Source of the DNA: Cyrtodaria siliqua
Taxonomy: Eukaryota; Mollusca; Bivalvia; Adapedonta; Hiatellidae
Length of the DNA stretch: 64,000 nucleotides
Assembly: GCA_037043455.1 (NCBI GenBank)
Contig: JAWPHD010011270.1
Coordinates: forward strand, 21,462-85,461
Direction: 5' to 3'
Shown: piece after piece, positions 1-9,698 of the stretch
How the letters are laid out: every line of letters starts with the position of its first letter
How positions within the stretch are numbered: the first letter of the stretch is position 1
Made by a program: the position numbers and the translations under genes
Notes under the pieces: generated by a model
The model's database searches: none
Told to the model about the DNA's origin: nothing
Seen by the model: only the letters and a program-made list of their open reading frames with translations

Positions 1-59
1 CATTTGATATGTGCTTTCATATGATATAGTCGAAAGTGCCCTAGCTCATTCGGAATTAC

Positions 60-520
60 TTGCTGTTTTTGCCAAAAACCGGCGCGGCAAAAAAAAAACG
101 GCGGCTGTTTAAATCAAACTACCTTATTTTTGAAAATCGGTTGAGAAATAAATATTTTATAGCCAAAATGAGTTTTTGATGGGGCTTTTCCTAATAGTAT
201 GTAAATTCCTTGTTGATGGGACAGCAGAAAATTAAGAAATTTCAAATAACTTCATTTAGCCTTCATATTTTGCTATAAAACTTCCAGGGTGTCTTAGTTT
301 ACAAATATCCAACAATTTAAAACCACTTTTGGTTAAAAAATTCTTAAAAAATATATGTTTTAAACATTTTCATGCAGCAGAATTTTGCATTAAAAATGCC
401 CCATCAAAAACAGCTTTAGCGCATGAAATTAATATTTCTCAACCGAATTTGAAAAGTAAGGCATTTTTACTTACCACCTAAAATACAACGTATTTAGGTA
501 CTAGATGAATTTTGTCTGAA
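60..520. repeat. Foldback element with imperfect inverted arms
   Basis: Two arms of about 75 bases, near 113-188 and 398-473, are imperfect reverse complements. Each carries TCGGTTGAGAAAT and TTTTTGATGGGGC in mirrored order. The spacer of about 210 bases is AT-rich without an open frame. The form is that of a MITE or foldback element. I could not define termini or a target duplication. Confidence 0.5.
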
Positions 521-544
521 AAGTCTAAAAAAAACTTTGGCTGA

Positions 545-1140
545 AACAAGCGCCCTAAACAATAGTACACTTTATTACGATGCAAAACAAATTTACATAT
601 TTGATCACAGCTCAAGATGTATCAGTAAATAGTCCATCATGCCGCACATGTAAAATAACCTTGCATGGTGTAAAACCAAATTTATGTAAAAGTGAAACCA
701 CGATTCCGTCTCAAAACAACGTTATCTCTTAAAAAAGATAAGCAGTGGATACGGTTATCTGCGTGTATGAGCTAGTAATATTGTAATGTATGTTTAGTGT
801 TAGAACGGCTACAGCGTATCAACAAACATCGGTAGACCGGTAGACTATCGACAAACATCGGTAGACTCCGTGGCTATATTGTGAACAAATTAGAGCGCAA
901 AGTCCCTATACCAAATACCGCTAAGGGCAATATCGGAAGCTATTCATTCTTCCACTCTATCTGGGGCGGCTCTAAATAACCTATAATGTGTTGATGAGCC
1001 GTTAAAAACATTCCGGTCAATTCTGTCTATCTTTTTCTTATCTGATTCGAAATCTTACGTATGTTTACGTCATATTAATCCGTGATGTCAGATCGAGATT
1101 ATAGCGAATGCACGTTTTATTCTCGTAAAGTTGCTACATA
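545..1140. other. No feature seen
   Basis: AT-rich sequence with no open frame, splice-flanked exon or repeat that I recognise. The only pattern is a small direct repeat of ATCGGTAGAC around 829-868. A signal-peptide exon for gene 1 would be expected 5' of 1394; I found none here, so it probably lies before the window. Confidence 0.5.
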
Positions 1141-1141
1141 A

Positions 1142-1163
1142 TTCTATCTATCTATCTATCTAG

Positions 1164-1195
<32 letters not shown>

Positions 1196-1368
1196 TGATA
1201 CTGCAACACCCACTTTCGAAGATTATGTGCAGATTTCCTGGTAAAACCATTACTAAGCAATGTGGATTAATTATCTTGCTCAAGGATAAATAACATGGCC
1301 AGGGCGAGGATCGAACCCACGACCTTTCGATCTGAAGTTCGGCGCTTTACCACTGGACCACGCACTCC
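1142..1368 (-). mobile_element. tRNA-derived SINE with V-like core and TATC tail
   Basis: On the minus strand, 1368 to 1297 resembles a tRNA. It has a box A region (GTGGTCCAGTGGTAAAGCG) and a good box B (GTGGGTTCGATCCTCG). The anticodon stem pairs badly, so this is not a working tRNA. It is followed by CTTGAGCAAGATAATTAATC (about 1285-1266), which resembles the V-domain of V-type SINEs. The body ends in a TCTA/TATC microsatellite at 1144-1196, a typical SINE tail. The tRNA end lies 25 bases before the acceptor of the first visible exon of gene 1. The V-domain match is from memory. Confidence 0.7.
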
Positions 1369-1393
1369 ATGCAAATGATGACTCTAATTTCAG

Positions 1394-1479
1394 ATAACGC
1401 TACTCAGTGTTTCAGTTGTGATGATATGTCCCACCTGAAATATTGTGACCGAGTTAAGACATGTGACAGCCCAAACGAG
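1394..1479 (+). CDS. LU-domain gene 1, exon a: first part of domain 1
   Basis: First visible coding exon of a Ly6/uPAR (three-finger, LU) domain protein. The acceptor TCTAATTTCAG ends at 1393 and the donor GTGAGT begins at 1480. The exon starts in phase 1 and ends in phase 0. It encodes 28 residues from NATQCFSCDD to CDSPNE and carries LU cysteines 1-4 in the spacing C-x2-C-x8-C-x5-C. NAT is a possible N-glycosylation site. LU proteins are usually secreted or GPI-anchored binding proteins. The frame can be read upstream to an ATG at 1369, but that leader (MQMMTLIS) is not a signal peptide, so I prefer the splice acceptor and place the start codon upstream of the window. The exon is recognised from the whole three-exon pattern and is not convincing alone. 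Confidence 0.78.
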
Positions 1480-1896
1480 GTGAGTGATGCCATTAATGAT
1501 ATTATAGTTATTAGAATAGAGACTTTAGAGCTAAATATGTATGACGAGTATGCATATAGTACCGATGAGCAGGTAAGCACATTGGAATAAGAATGAAAAT
1601 AAAAATATATAACGACAAAGAGAAAATGATAGACGATGGAGTGACAAAATACTATTGACACATATATATTTACAAGAGGTGTTCAACTTCTAACGTAACA
1701 CTTTTGTTAAGATGTTAATTTTCAGCGGAAGTGATTATCATAAAAAATCTGTGATTTAATTCTGAGAAATTGTCATTTAGAACGTATGCATTTAACAATA
1801 ATCGTAAAGTTCACACGGTTTGCTTTAAATTACATTTTCAATTAGGTGCATGCTACTTTCCAATGTTTAACCTATATGTTTCTGTTGCCGAAGAGT

Positions 1897-3678
1897 TTTA
1901 AAGGGACACATGGCAATCTTGAAGTGTTTGAAATGGATGTCTCGATTTATATCCAGTATCATTTTTAGCTCTACTGATCAGAGATCAGCAGAGCTTATGC
2001 CGTGGTGCGGCGTCCGTCGTCCGTCCGTCCGTCTGTCCGTCTGTCTGTCCGTAAACTTTTATTTGTAGCGACTTCACAGCTGAAACTACTGGATGGATAT
2101 TCATGAAACTTTACAGAAATGTTGCCCATAAAGTCTAGTTGATCCTAGCAAAAATTCATGTTGATGTGAAATCCAAGATGGCCGCCAAAGCTAAAAATAG
2201 AGTTTTAAAATACAAGTTTGTAGCGACTTCTTCTTGAAAACTATAAGTGATATTGATATGGGACTTTTTCTAAAATGATCAGCATGACATGATGTTGATC
2301 CTAGTCAAAAATCGTTTTGATTCAACGTTAAACATGGCTGCAAGCGGCCATCTTTGTTTACATAGAGTTATATAGTAAAAACTTGTAGCGACAACTTCTC
2401 TGAAACTACTTGGCGGATTGTCATGAAACTTTACAGGAATGTTGCTCTTGATGTCTAATTGATCCTAGAAAAATTTCAGGTCGGCCGGAAATTCAAGATG
2501 GCCGTCACAGCTAAAAATAGATTTTTAAAAAATAAGTTTGTAGCGACTACTTCTTGAAAACTATAAGTGATATTGATATGGGACTTTTTCTAAAATGATC
2601 AGCATTACAGGATGTTGATCCTAGTCAAAAATCGTTTTGATTCAACGTTAAACATGGCTGCCAGCGGCCATCTTTGTTTACATAGAGTTATATAGTAAAA
2701 ACTTGTAGCGACTACTTCTCTGAAACTACTTGGCGGATTGTCATGAAACTTTACAGGAATGTTGCTCTTGATGTCTAATTGATCCTATCAAAATTTCAGG
2801 TCGGCCGGAAATTCAAGATGGCCGTCACAGCTAAAAATAGATTTTTAAAAAATAAGTTTGTAGCGACTACTTCTTGAAAACTATAAGTGATATGGGACTT
2901 TTTCTAAAATGATCAGCATGACATGATGTAGATCCTTGTGGAAAATTATTTTGATTCGGCGTTAAACATGGCTGCCAGTGGCCATCTTTGGTTACATAGA
3001 GTTATATAGTAAAAACTTGTAGCGACTACTCCTCTGAAACTACTTGACGGATGTTCATGAAACTTCACAGGAATGTTGCTCTTGATGTCTAGTTGATCCT
3101 AGAAAAATTTCAGGTCGGCCGGAAATTCAAGATGGCCGCCACAGCTAAAAATAGATTTAAAATAAATAAGTTTGTAGCGACTACTTCTTCAAAACAATAA
3201 GAGATATTGATATGGGACTTTTTCTAAAATGATCAGTATGACATGATGTTGGTCCTTGTCGAAAATCGTTTTGATTTGACCTTAAACATGGCTGCTTTGT
3301 TTACATAGAGTTATATAATGAAAACTTGTAGCGACTACTTCTTTGAAACTACCTGACGGATTTTCATGAAACTTCACAGGAATGTTGCTCTTAATGTCTT
3401 ATTGATCTTAGCAAAATTTCAGGTCGGCCGGAAATTCAAGATGGCCGCCACGGTTAAAAATAGATTTTCAAAAAACAAGTCTGTAGCGACTACTTCCTGA
3501 AATCAAAATCAATCAGTAGAGCTTCAAGGTCATTGACCTCTTGTTACTTTTACCCTGGTTACATTTAAATAAATAAAATTTTAAGTATTCACTATTTCGT
3601 CTTATTATATTATGCAGAAAAAATAGCGGGACGCCGTGTTTTTAAAAAAAAAAAAAGATTGCCGTGTGTCCCTTTAAA
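1897..3678. mobile_element. TTAA-flanked MITE-like element (host of a nested repeat)
   Basis: Terminal inverted repeats of about 24 bases: TTTAAAGGGACACATGGCAA near 1897 and its near-complement, TTGCCGTGTGTCCCTTTAAA, ending at 3678. Reading the ends as AGGGACAC with TTAA on both sides fits piggyBac-type TTAA target duplication. There is no transposase. Most of the interior is a second element, 1967-3545, so the original MITE was short, about 200 bases. The element at 41165-41683 has the same kind of ends. Lies in the first visible intron of gene 1. Confidence 0.6.
1967..3545 (-). mobile_element. Hairpin-ended element with internal ~318 bp tandem repeats (family F1, copy 1)
   Basis: It starts with a 13 bp stem-loop (AGCTCTACTGATC, loop AGA, GATCAGCAGAGCT), followed by a GTCCGTCCGT-rich stretch. 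The interior has about 4.7 tandem units of 312-320 bases, each containing CTTGTAGCGACTAC and AAGATGGCCG. It ends ATCAGTAGAGCTTCAAGGTC and then a short palindrome before CCTCTTGTT. On the minus strand the left end therefore reads AACAAGAGG plus a palindrome, the same layout as family F2 (9699-11889). No coding capacity, so non-autonomous. The Helitron/helentron or pearl-like class is inferred. A second copy is at 41936-43184. Confidence 0.75.
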
Positions 3679-4440
3679 TCAAATAATTCCCATAAATGCA
3701 AATCATAACTGTATAAAACTGCGTTTTCAATTTAAACATAATTGTATGTTTTATTTTAAGACAAAAATATAAATGTTGAATTAAAGGCTCGAATTGTAGC
3801 GCAATATTAAGAAATTGACAGATAATAGGACAGTTTGCTCGTATTTAACCTATGATTTTATAAATTCACCAAAATAGGCATTTTATATATATTTTGTAAT
3901 ACAATTAATGAATAGTTATTGCTGCTGTTTTATCACATACCATATTCTTTTGTCAATATATATATAATTTCGATCATTATTTACAAATGTGTGTGTTTTG
4001 CCCCATATCTTAAGCTATATGTTTTCTTTCTTTCTTTTCTTTCTTTATTTTTTTACAAGAAAGTAATGAAACTTATTGTTTTATAGAGGAGGAAACCATA
4101 ACAATGCCTGCAGTTGATGTTTCGAACTAGGAGTTTTCATAATTTAATCATTTTCAAAGTGAAATCGTGAAAACTGGCAGATAGAAAAAAAGTGAATATT
4201 CTAATTTGTTTACGTTCAGAGATGGACATATCAGATAACTATAACATCAGACGACAATTTACAAGCATTTAAAAAAAAATAATGGATTGCATTTATTTTT
4301 ATAATAGACGATATTTGCTTCAAAACGTCATTCTGTACCCCTTTTTAAAAACACGGATGCAGGAATATTAGGAAGCACACAATAGTTCACGTCATAACTG
4401 TTTATATCGAACTGTTTATATCGAAGGAATCATTATGTCT
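3679..4440. other. Intron sequence, no feature seen
   Basis: AT-rich intronic DNA of gene 1 without open frames. The only pattern is a TTTC-rich microsatellite near 4024-4050. Confidence 0.5.
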
Positions 4441-4454
4441 CCACACCAACCCCA

Positions 4455-4493
4455 CCCCCCCCCCCCCCCCCCCCCCACCACCACCACCACCAT
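4455..4493. repeat. Poly-C run followed by ACC repeats
   Basis: An uninterrupted C run at about 4455-4476, then five or six ACC triplets. The apparent poly-glycine frame on the minus strand is a by-product of this repeat. Confidence 0.9.
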
Positions 4494-4604
4494 TGTTTTT
4501 AGCTTCGATGTGTGCCTGTCTGTCCGTCACAAGTCGTGTCCTCTCCATATCTCTTGAACCGCCTGAGGGATTTTGAAATATATATAGCTCTAAAAATCCA
4601 ACAG

Positions 4605-4860
4605 GAAAAGCAGCATTCAAGGACGACAGTTAACCACCAACATACACTGAAACAAAACACACATTTAAAGATGATTAAAAGGCCAAATAAGACATCACAA
4701 ACACAAAAGGGATCACAATAGGGCTATCGCCTTGGAACGGTCAGTGGCAAAAAAGGCCGCTGGGGGTTTAAACCAAGTTCTAGGTTGCACCAAACCTAAC
4801 ACTTAGCATACTGTCAACCCAATAAAACGGGACAGTGTAAATAAAAAAATCCCCGCCATG
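4605..4860 (-). repeat. Dispersed repeat Q, minus-strand copy
   Basis: About 250 bases matching the inverse of 18480-18780. Shared words include GGAACGGTCAGTGGC, GACATCACAAACACAAAAG and GGTTGCACCAAACCT. Other copies are at 24322-24425, 24540-24745, 32166-32335 and 33455-33600, with a diverged one at 36600-36745. I see no tRNA promoter, TIR or open frame, so the class is unknown; a 5'-truncated retroelement is possible. Confidence 0.7.
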
Positions 4861-4899
4861 AACTATTCTCTAACCAACAAGGCAGCACTTGGCACAAAT

Positions 4900-5335
4900 G
4901 TTCACCATATTGAGAAGACGTGCAGAGCGCAACTGCTCGGCCGTTTCCAAAGGTCCATTTTCATACTCTTTTTTTCCAGCCACGTCCGTTCAAGGTTAAG
5001 GTCATATGCACTATATTTCGTGTCCTCTCCAAGGTCACACTTAGAGGTCGAAGGTCGTATGCACTATATTTCGTGTCCTTTCCATATCTTTGGAATTGCT
5101 GGAAGGATTTTGAAATAACTTGGCCCAAATGTTCACCAATCGAGACAACATGCAGAGCGCAACCACGTCCGTTCAAGGTCAAGGTCACACTTAGAGGTCG
5201 AAGGTCATATGCTCTATATTTCGTGTCCTCTCCATATCTCTTGAACCGCTTAGGGATTTTGAAATAACTTGGCACAAATGTTCACTATATCGAGATCACG
5301 TGCAGAGCGTTGCAGAGCGCAACTTTCAGCCATTT
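4900..5335. repeat. Minisatellite of ~165 bp units (family F4)
   Basis: About 2.7 imperfect units. Each carries ATTTCGTGTCCTCTCCATAT, GGGATTTTGAAATAACTTGG, ACAAATGTTCAC and GTGCAGAGCGCAAC. A related partial unit lies at 4520-4590 and a diverged one at 39895-40040. The overlapping frames here read through repeat units and are not genes. Confidence 0.8.
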
Positions 5336-5394
5336 TGGTTCATATGCATTACACTGAGAGTGTTTCTGTGTGTGGGGTGGGGGTGGGGGGGGGA

Positions 5395-5995
5395 GGACAT
5401 ATGTTTTTGTTACAAAAACAACCCCGTCTAGTTAGACTTGACATTAAAATGAACATGTTCGGCGAGAATATTAAGATATTTGATATGAAAATGTTACGTT
5501 ATAAGATAAACACCTCTTGTAGTAAACAAATATTACTAGCACACACACAACCAGAACTAAATACATGAGGAATTTAGAACTATGAATGTGCATAGGTACG
5601 TACCCTCGCACTCAAAGACATTTTTGTATCCTTACAATGTCATAAAAGTTTGGTCGCAATCAATGTTTGAAAACTGTATCATAGACGTGGAGATCGTGTT
5701 TATACTAATAAGCAATTGCTGGACTGCTATATCTGTAGTTGCCGATATATACTGAAAGCTAAAAGAAAGGCACCACCATTTTAATGTACAAACTGTCTTA
5801 AACAGTGTTTAACTCGACAGAGTTATGATTCTTGCACTCTGTACTTTCTCGTATATATCCCTCTATCATTGTATGACGTTTCATTGTAGTCCCATCAGTA
5901 GTTTTGAAGTTATGCTCCGGGGAAAAGTGGGACGGACGGACGGACAAAGCGGCGACTATATGCTCCCACGAGAATTTCGGGCAGCATAAAAACGG
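5395..5995. other. Intron; diverged dispersed repeat in the second half
   Basis: 5395-5815 shows nothing. 5820-5995 reads like the unit of a dispersed family. It has GTAGTTTTGAAGTTATGCTC, then a GGACGGACGGACAAAG run and GGGCAGCATAAAAA, the same logic (unit, GACGG run, end) as families F1 and F2. Only one unit is present. Confidence 0.4.
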
Positions 5996-6086
5996 TATGG
6001 CCGGATCTGCCTAGAGCCCCTCCTTTAATGAGGTAAACATGTACCACATGTACCACTAATTTCATATAATTTCTGTTTTCTTACAG

Positions 6087-6158
6087 GTCTGCTACGTTCA
6101 CAGCTTTGCTAAGAGTTTTGATCTGACATATTACAAGTCAGGATGCATAAACAAAAAT
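6087..6158 (+). CDS. LU-domain gene 1, exon b: middle of domain 1
   Basis: A 72-base exon, phase 0 at both ends. The strong acceptor TTTCTGTTTTCTTACAG ends at 6086 and the perfect donor GTAAGT starts at 6159. It encodes 24 residues from VCYVHSF to YYKSGCINKN. It supplies LU cysteine 5 (VCYV) and cysteine 6 (SGC). Followed by exon c, the spacing from cysteine 6 to 7 is five residues, as in CD59. The polypyrimidine tract, matching phases and cysteine order make this exon secure. It lies 4.6 kb after exon a; the intron holds a TTAA-flanked element, an F1 element and a minisatellite. Confidence 0.85.
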
Positions 6159-7580
6159 GTAAGTAACCTATGTTAAGTATAATAGGAGTATTGTTAGGAG
6201 TAACTTGTTCTGGAAGTTTGTATCAACTGGAGTAGGTAAATGCCAGATCCTGATCACAGGAGGAGTTAGCCTCAAGTGTGATCCTGAGCTGTCTTTACAT
6301 AAGAGAGTGATGAGAGCTTTAGTAATGATCGTTGTAGTATATACTCTTTTCATCTTAGGTTCTTGCAGTAATAGTTAGCAATCCGGCGTTCGAATCACTA
6401 TTTATGCTTCTTGTTTTGTTTTTTCACGATGTGTAAAGAGTTACAAATTAGAACACAAATAATAGCCAGAAGTACCAATAGTGTTTCGGACGACGGATTG
6501 CTAACTAGGGGATGGTTTTTGGTAAAAGGCATGACAGAGTGGGGATTGTAAAACATATGTTGAACATGTAGCCTATGCTAAGTTTCAAACGTTTTATTTC
6601 AATATGTTTTTAGAATGTGACTGTACATTCAAATGTTTAACCGAACATCTAAGTTGAAAAGGGAGCTAGTTCTGATAAAATGCATGGCAGAGTAATGGTG
6701 CTTGTCATACTTAGGAATTGGATAGATATTACATGTATTTGATAAATCAATATATTATCTTGCTATCAGGGACGTTTTCTTTTAAAAACGTTTTGCGTAT
6801 TTTCCCCACATGTTAGATGAAGTTGAAATCGACATATATACATGCTATACAATATAATACACGGTTATACTAAGTCATAACAATTTAATTAAATAACCAT
6901 ATACAATGATTTTATAGAAATTATAACTTTATTATTACATAGTTGTATATTATATTATTACATAGTTACAGTAGAATTCCACGCAATAAGTACATTTCTA
7001 TAACAAAATCAATGTAATAAATAGAGTTTAATTTACCAGCTGATGTGATGGGTTCTTTTCTTGATTGAAATTCACTTTAAGACTTAAACTTGTGTGTTTT
7101 AAATTAGCTATCCCGCTATCAACAAGCAAATTTACAACAGATGTAAATATGCTGACTATGAGGTATATATATAACATACATATTTTGAAAATCCAAACTC
7201 TATAGACACAATATAAACGGCTTTAACCAGTTAAGACAAAACCCAAAACTGGAGCGTCGAATTAAGAGTTACCAACTCATAATTCATTTCACACATATTC
7301 AATCACGGGTGTAGAACCTGTAGAAAAACTATACTTTTAATCGGCACATATACGTTATTATATGACATGAACACCTGGATAGAGTTTTGATAAACATAGA
7401 GGTTTTTAGTGAAATGTTACCGTTATTTGGCGGGGTAGTTTCTTGTATAATTAAGATATATTGTGTATACAACATAAGTGATTTCCGTTGGAGTACTGTT
7501 AAAACGAACATCTTACATTGTCGAAGATCACAAACCTTTAGGCCTGACTTTAAAGTAATAATGGTAAATAGCTAAACATA
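6159..7580. other. Intron sequence, no feature seen
   Basis: AT-rich intronic DNA between exons b and c of gene 1. Short open frames here show no protein pattern and have no splice sites. Confidence 0.5.
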
Positions 7581-7599
7581 TTAAAATATTCTAACTTCA

Positions 7600-7800
7600 A
7601 CATCCAAAGTGTTAGGTCTAATGAGAATTTTAAAATACATAGTAGGTCGAACATCTTTAAATCAAATATTTATATCATATGTGCGACCAATTATTGAGTA
7701 TGCTTCGACAGTCTGAGACGGTTGTACCGTCGGTGAGAGAAACTCTTTAAAACAAGATCCACATGAATCAGCCCGTATTATAACAGGTTTAAAGCTATCC
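7600..7800 (+). pseudogene. Non-LTR retrotransposon (LINE) reverse-transcriptase fragment
   Basis: From 7609 the plus strand reads VLGLMRILKYIVGRTSLNQI, continues with IFISYVRPIIEYAS, then a TGA at 7714, then SARIITGLKLSVSLNKLK. This is the C-terminal connection region that follows the reverse-transcriptase core in CR1/jockey-type LINEs (pattern L-x-IYxSFIRPxLEYAxxVWD...ARIVTG). The TGA falls where the family has the W of VWD. Nothing upstream keeps the frame, so it is a dead 5'- and 3'-truncated copy in the 6.2-9.2 kb intron of gene 1. Confidence 0.65.
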
Positions 7801-7858
7801 GTATCTTTAAACAAGTTAAAACGCTATACGTATCTTTAAACAAGTTAAAACGCTATCT
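7795..7858. repeat. Short tandem duplication, ~29 bp unit
   Basis: Two and a half copies of a unit containing GTATCTTTAAACAAGTTAAA at the 3' edge of the LINE fragment. Confidence 0.75.
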
Positions 7859-7944
7859 TTATTTAATTCTTAAGGTACACGCATATATACTAGTAAACAT
7901 TCCTAAGCACCCACCTAAGAATATGTCAATAATATGTCTCATTG

Positions 7945-8545
7945 TTTTAAGTAAGTAAGTAAGTACGTATACTAAGTAAGTAATTTCTTTATTTATGGAG
8001 GGTGACTCAATTGGCATAGCCAATCTTCCTTGAGGCCCTCTTAATAACATTTTTACAAATATAATACAACACATAACGTAATTTATCAAATAGCTGTAGG
8101 CATACTTATGAACACATATCAAAGCATATGACAATGTGATATTTTAAAATGAAACGCTGTCTAAAGTCAATCAAGATGAAACATAAACATACTACAGTGT
8201 ATACATAAACATAGACACATTTGTATTGTGTATACATCATTACTGCTTTTAATCCATGGAATTAACGATATTTGAAAGCAAATTAGATTTAGATTCGATT
8301 TCACTTTTTACCCATTTCAAGCATTTCTTGGAAAAATATATTCAGTGATGCAGAGTTTTTAATTTCGAGTGGAATACTATTCCATACTGAAGTTCCAGAA
8401 TATGATAAGCTCCTTATTTGGCTTAAGTATTATGGAATTTCCATTTGTAATTGATCTCAGTTGCATTGAAGAATTTTGCTCATTTACTCTCATATGAAAC
8501 AAGTCGCTTAGATATATTTCACGCTTGACAGAGAACTTTTAGAAA
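7945..8545 (-). pseudogene. LINE 3' end: last coding residues, 3' UTR and ACTT tail
   Basis: On the minus strand, about 8530 to 8301 encodes a degenerate C-terminus. It starts LSDLFHMRVNEQNSS and QLRSITNGN, and after one frameshift gives SYSGTSVWNSIPLEIKNSAS and a TGA stop at 8303-8301. YSGxxxWNSLP is the usual C-terminal motif of LINE polyproteins. The 3' UTR follows and contains GAGGGCCTCAAGGAAGATTG and CAATTGAGTCACCCTCCATA, then AATAAAG and an ACTT microsatellite tail (about 7950-7985). This is the end of one LINE on the strand opposite to the fragment at 7600-7800, so the two are separate insertions. Confidence 0.75.
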
Positions 8546-8599
8546 TAGTTAGTGCTTATGCAGAATACAGGTACTTGAATTTCAAACGATATTCAATTG

Positions 8600-9020
8600 A
8601 AAGGGAGGTAATTTAGAATTATTCATGTTTTATTTTATTATAGATGGAACATATGCAACAAATGGGTCAAACTTTTATGTTTTTGATGTTATTGCCTACC
8701 AATCTTAAGAAATTTATATCTTTAAGCGGACTTAGATTCATGTTATGTATTTTATCAGCACATATGTTTTTATATAAAAGGAGGTTAATTCTAAAAAGAT
8801 ACAACACTTTAAACAAAAATATAAATATTTTAGAAACTACTGGTCACAATAAAATATTTTTCACACAACTATTTTCTGAAACATATTTAAAATAAGAAAA
8901 TAATTTAAAATAGAAAAGTGACTAATTGGGAATTTTGTTCAGTATATATCTAAAACATGATCGAAATACATTTACAATGGCATTTGATTACATCATAACA
9001 TTTTTCGGCCAATATAAAGT
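8600..9020. other. Intron sequence, no feature seen
   Basis: AT-rich intronic DNA. An 83-codon frame at 8644-8895 has no recognisable motif and no good splice context; I treat it as chance. Confidence 0.4.
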
Positions 9021-9022
9021 TA

Positions 9023-9130
9023 AACACTGTTTAAGATCGATTTTGGCGTCACTTTAATTCATTATATGCAAGATATAACACTGTTTAAGATCGATTTTGG
9101 CGTCACTTTTATTATATGCAAGATATAACA
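9023..9130. repeat. Tandem duplication, ~54 bp
   Basis: Two copies, at 9025 and 9079, of a unit containing CACTGTTTAAGATCGATTTT and TATATGCAAGATATAACA. Ends about 110 bases before exon c of gene 1. Confidence 0.85.
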
Positions 9131-9238
9131 TTGTTGTCTCATACGTTAGTTCGTAACGCTTCATATGTAATAAATAACCATAATTTCCATATTTATCCAC
9201 ATGTAATAATAACAAGAGTTGTCGTTCGTTTTCTACAG

Positions 9239-9341
9239 AAGTGTGACAACAACCAACAAATGCAAGGATCGATTAGAAATGGAGATTGTACAGAGTGCTG
9301 TCAGGGAAGTGTTTGTAACACCCGCGGTTGTGGCGATGACG
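9239..9341 (+). CDS. LU-domain gene 1, exon c: end of domain 1
   Basis: A 103-base exon, phase 0 to phase 1. The acceptor CGTTTTCTACAG ends at 9238; the donor GTAATC starts at 9342 and is weaker than the others. It encodes KCDNNQQMQG, then a loop, then GDCTECCQGSVCNTRGCGDD. This closes domain 1 with the LU signature CC-x4-CN. Two further cysteines flank the signature (C-x2-CC-x4-CN-x2-C), and the same pair recurs in domain 2. Domain 1 then has 12 cysteines, an even number, so all could pair. The phase-1 end matches the phase-1 start of exon d, so whole domains lie between phase-1 introns. Confidence 0.82.
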
Positions 9342-9589
9342 GTAATCTTTTATATACACTAGTAGTTATAGAAATTGCCATTTTGCTTCACATATAATAA
9401 CCCAATATAACCTTATCGGCAACAGTATTAGTGTGTGCAATATGATTATTTTTTTGGCTACCCTTTGGGGAAAGGAATGGGTGGAGGGGCTTGGAGATAC
9501 TGAAATGTGTGCTTGAGCCAAATGGCAAGGTTCCATGTGCTAGTGAATCGATATTTTGAAAGCAATACCCGTTCAATGCTGTTTGAACG

Positions 9590-9640
9590 AAAGTTGATAA
9601 GCTCATCTGAGCCGAAGGCTAAAGTGAGCTATTGTGACCG
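9590..9640. repeat. Remnant hairpin of a dispersed element
   Basis: AGCTCATCTGAGCC and, after GAA, GGCTAAAGTGAGCT form an imperfect stem-loop of the type that ends families F1 and F2. It stands alone, 60 bases before the F2 element. Confidence 0.35.
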
Positions 9641-9698
9641 TCCAATTTTGACCGAAGTTTACACAGATAATGCTTAGGTCAAAGACTTACAACGTTAT

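Noticed and set aside
1297..1368. Functional tRNA gene on the minus strand (apparent anticodon TCA)
   Set aside because: Acceptor and anticodon stems do not pair, and it continues into a V-like core and a microsatellite tail, so it is a SINE head.
1369..1393. ATG at 1369 as the true start of gene 1 (leader MQMMTLIS)
   Set aside because: It is not a signal peptide, and the bases belong to the 3' end of an intron with acceptor TTTCAG at 1393. The phase-1 start also matches the second domain.
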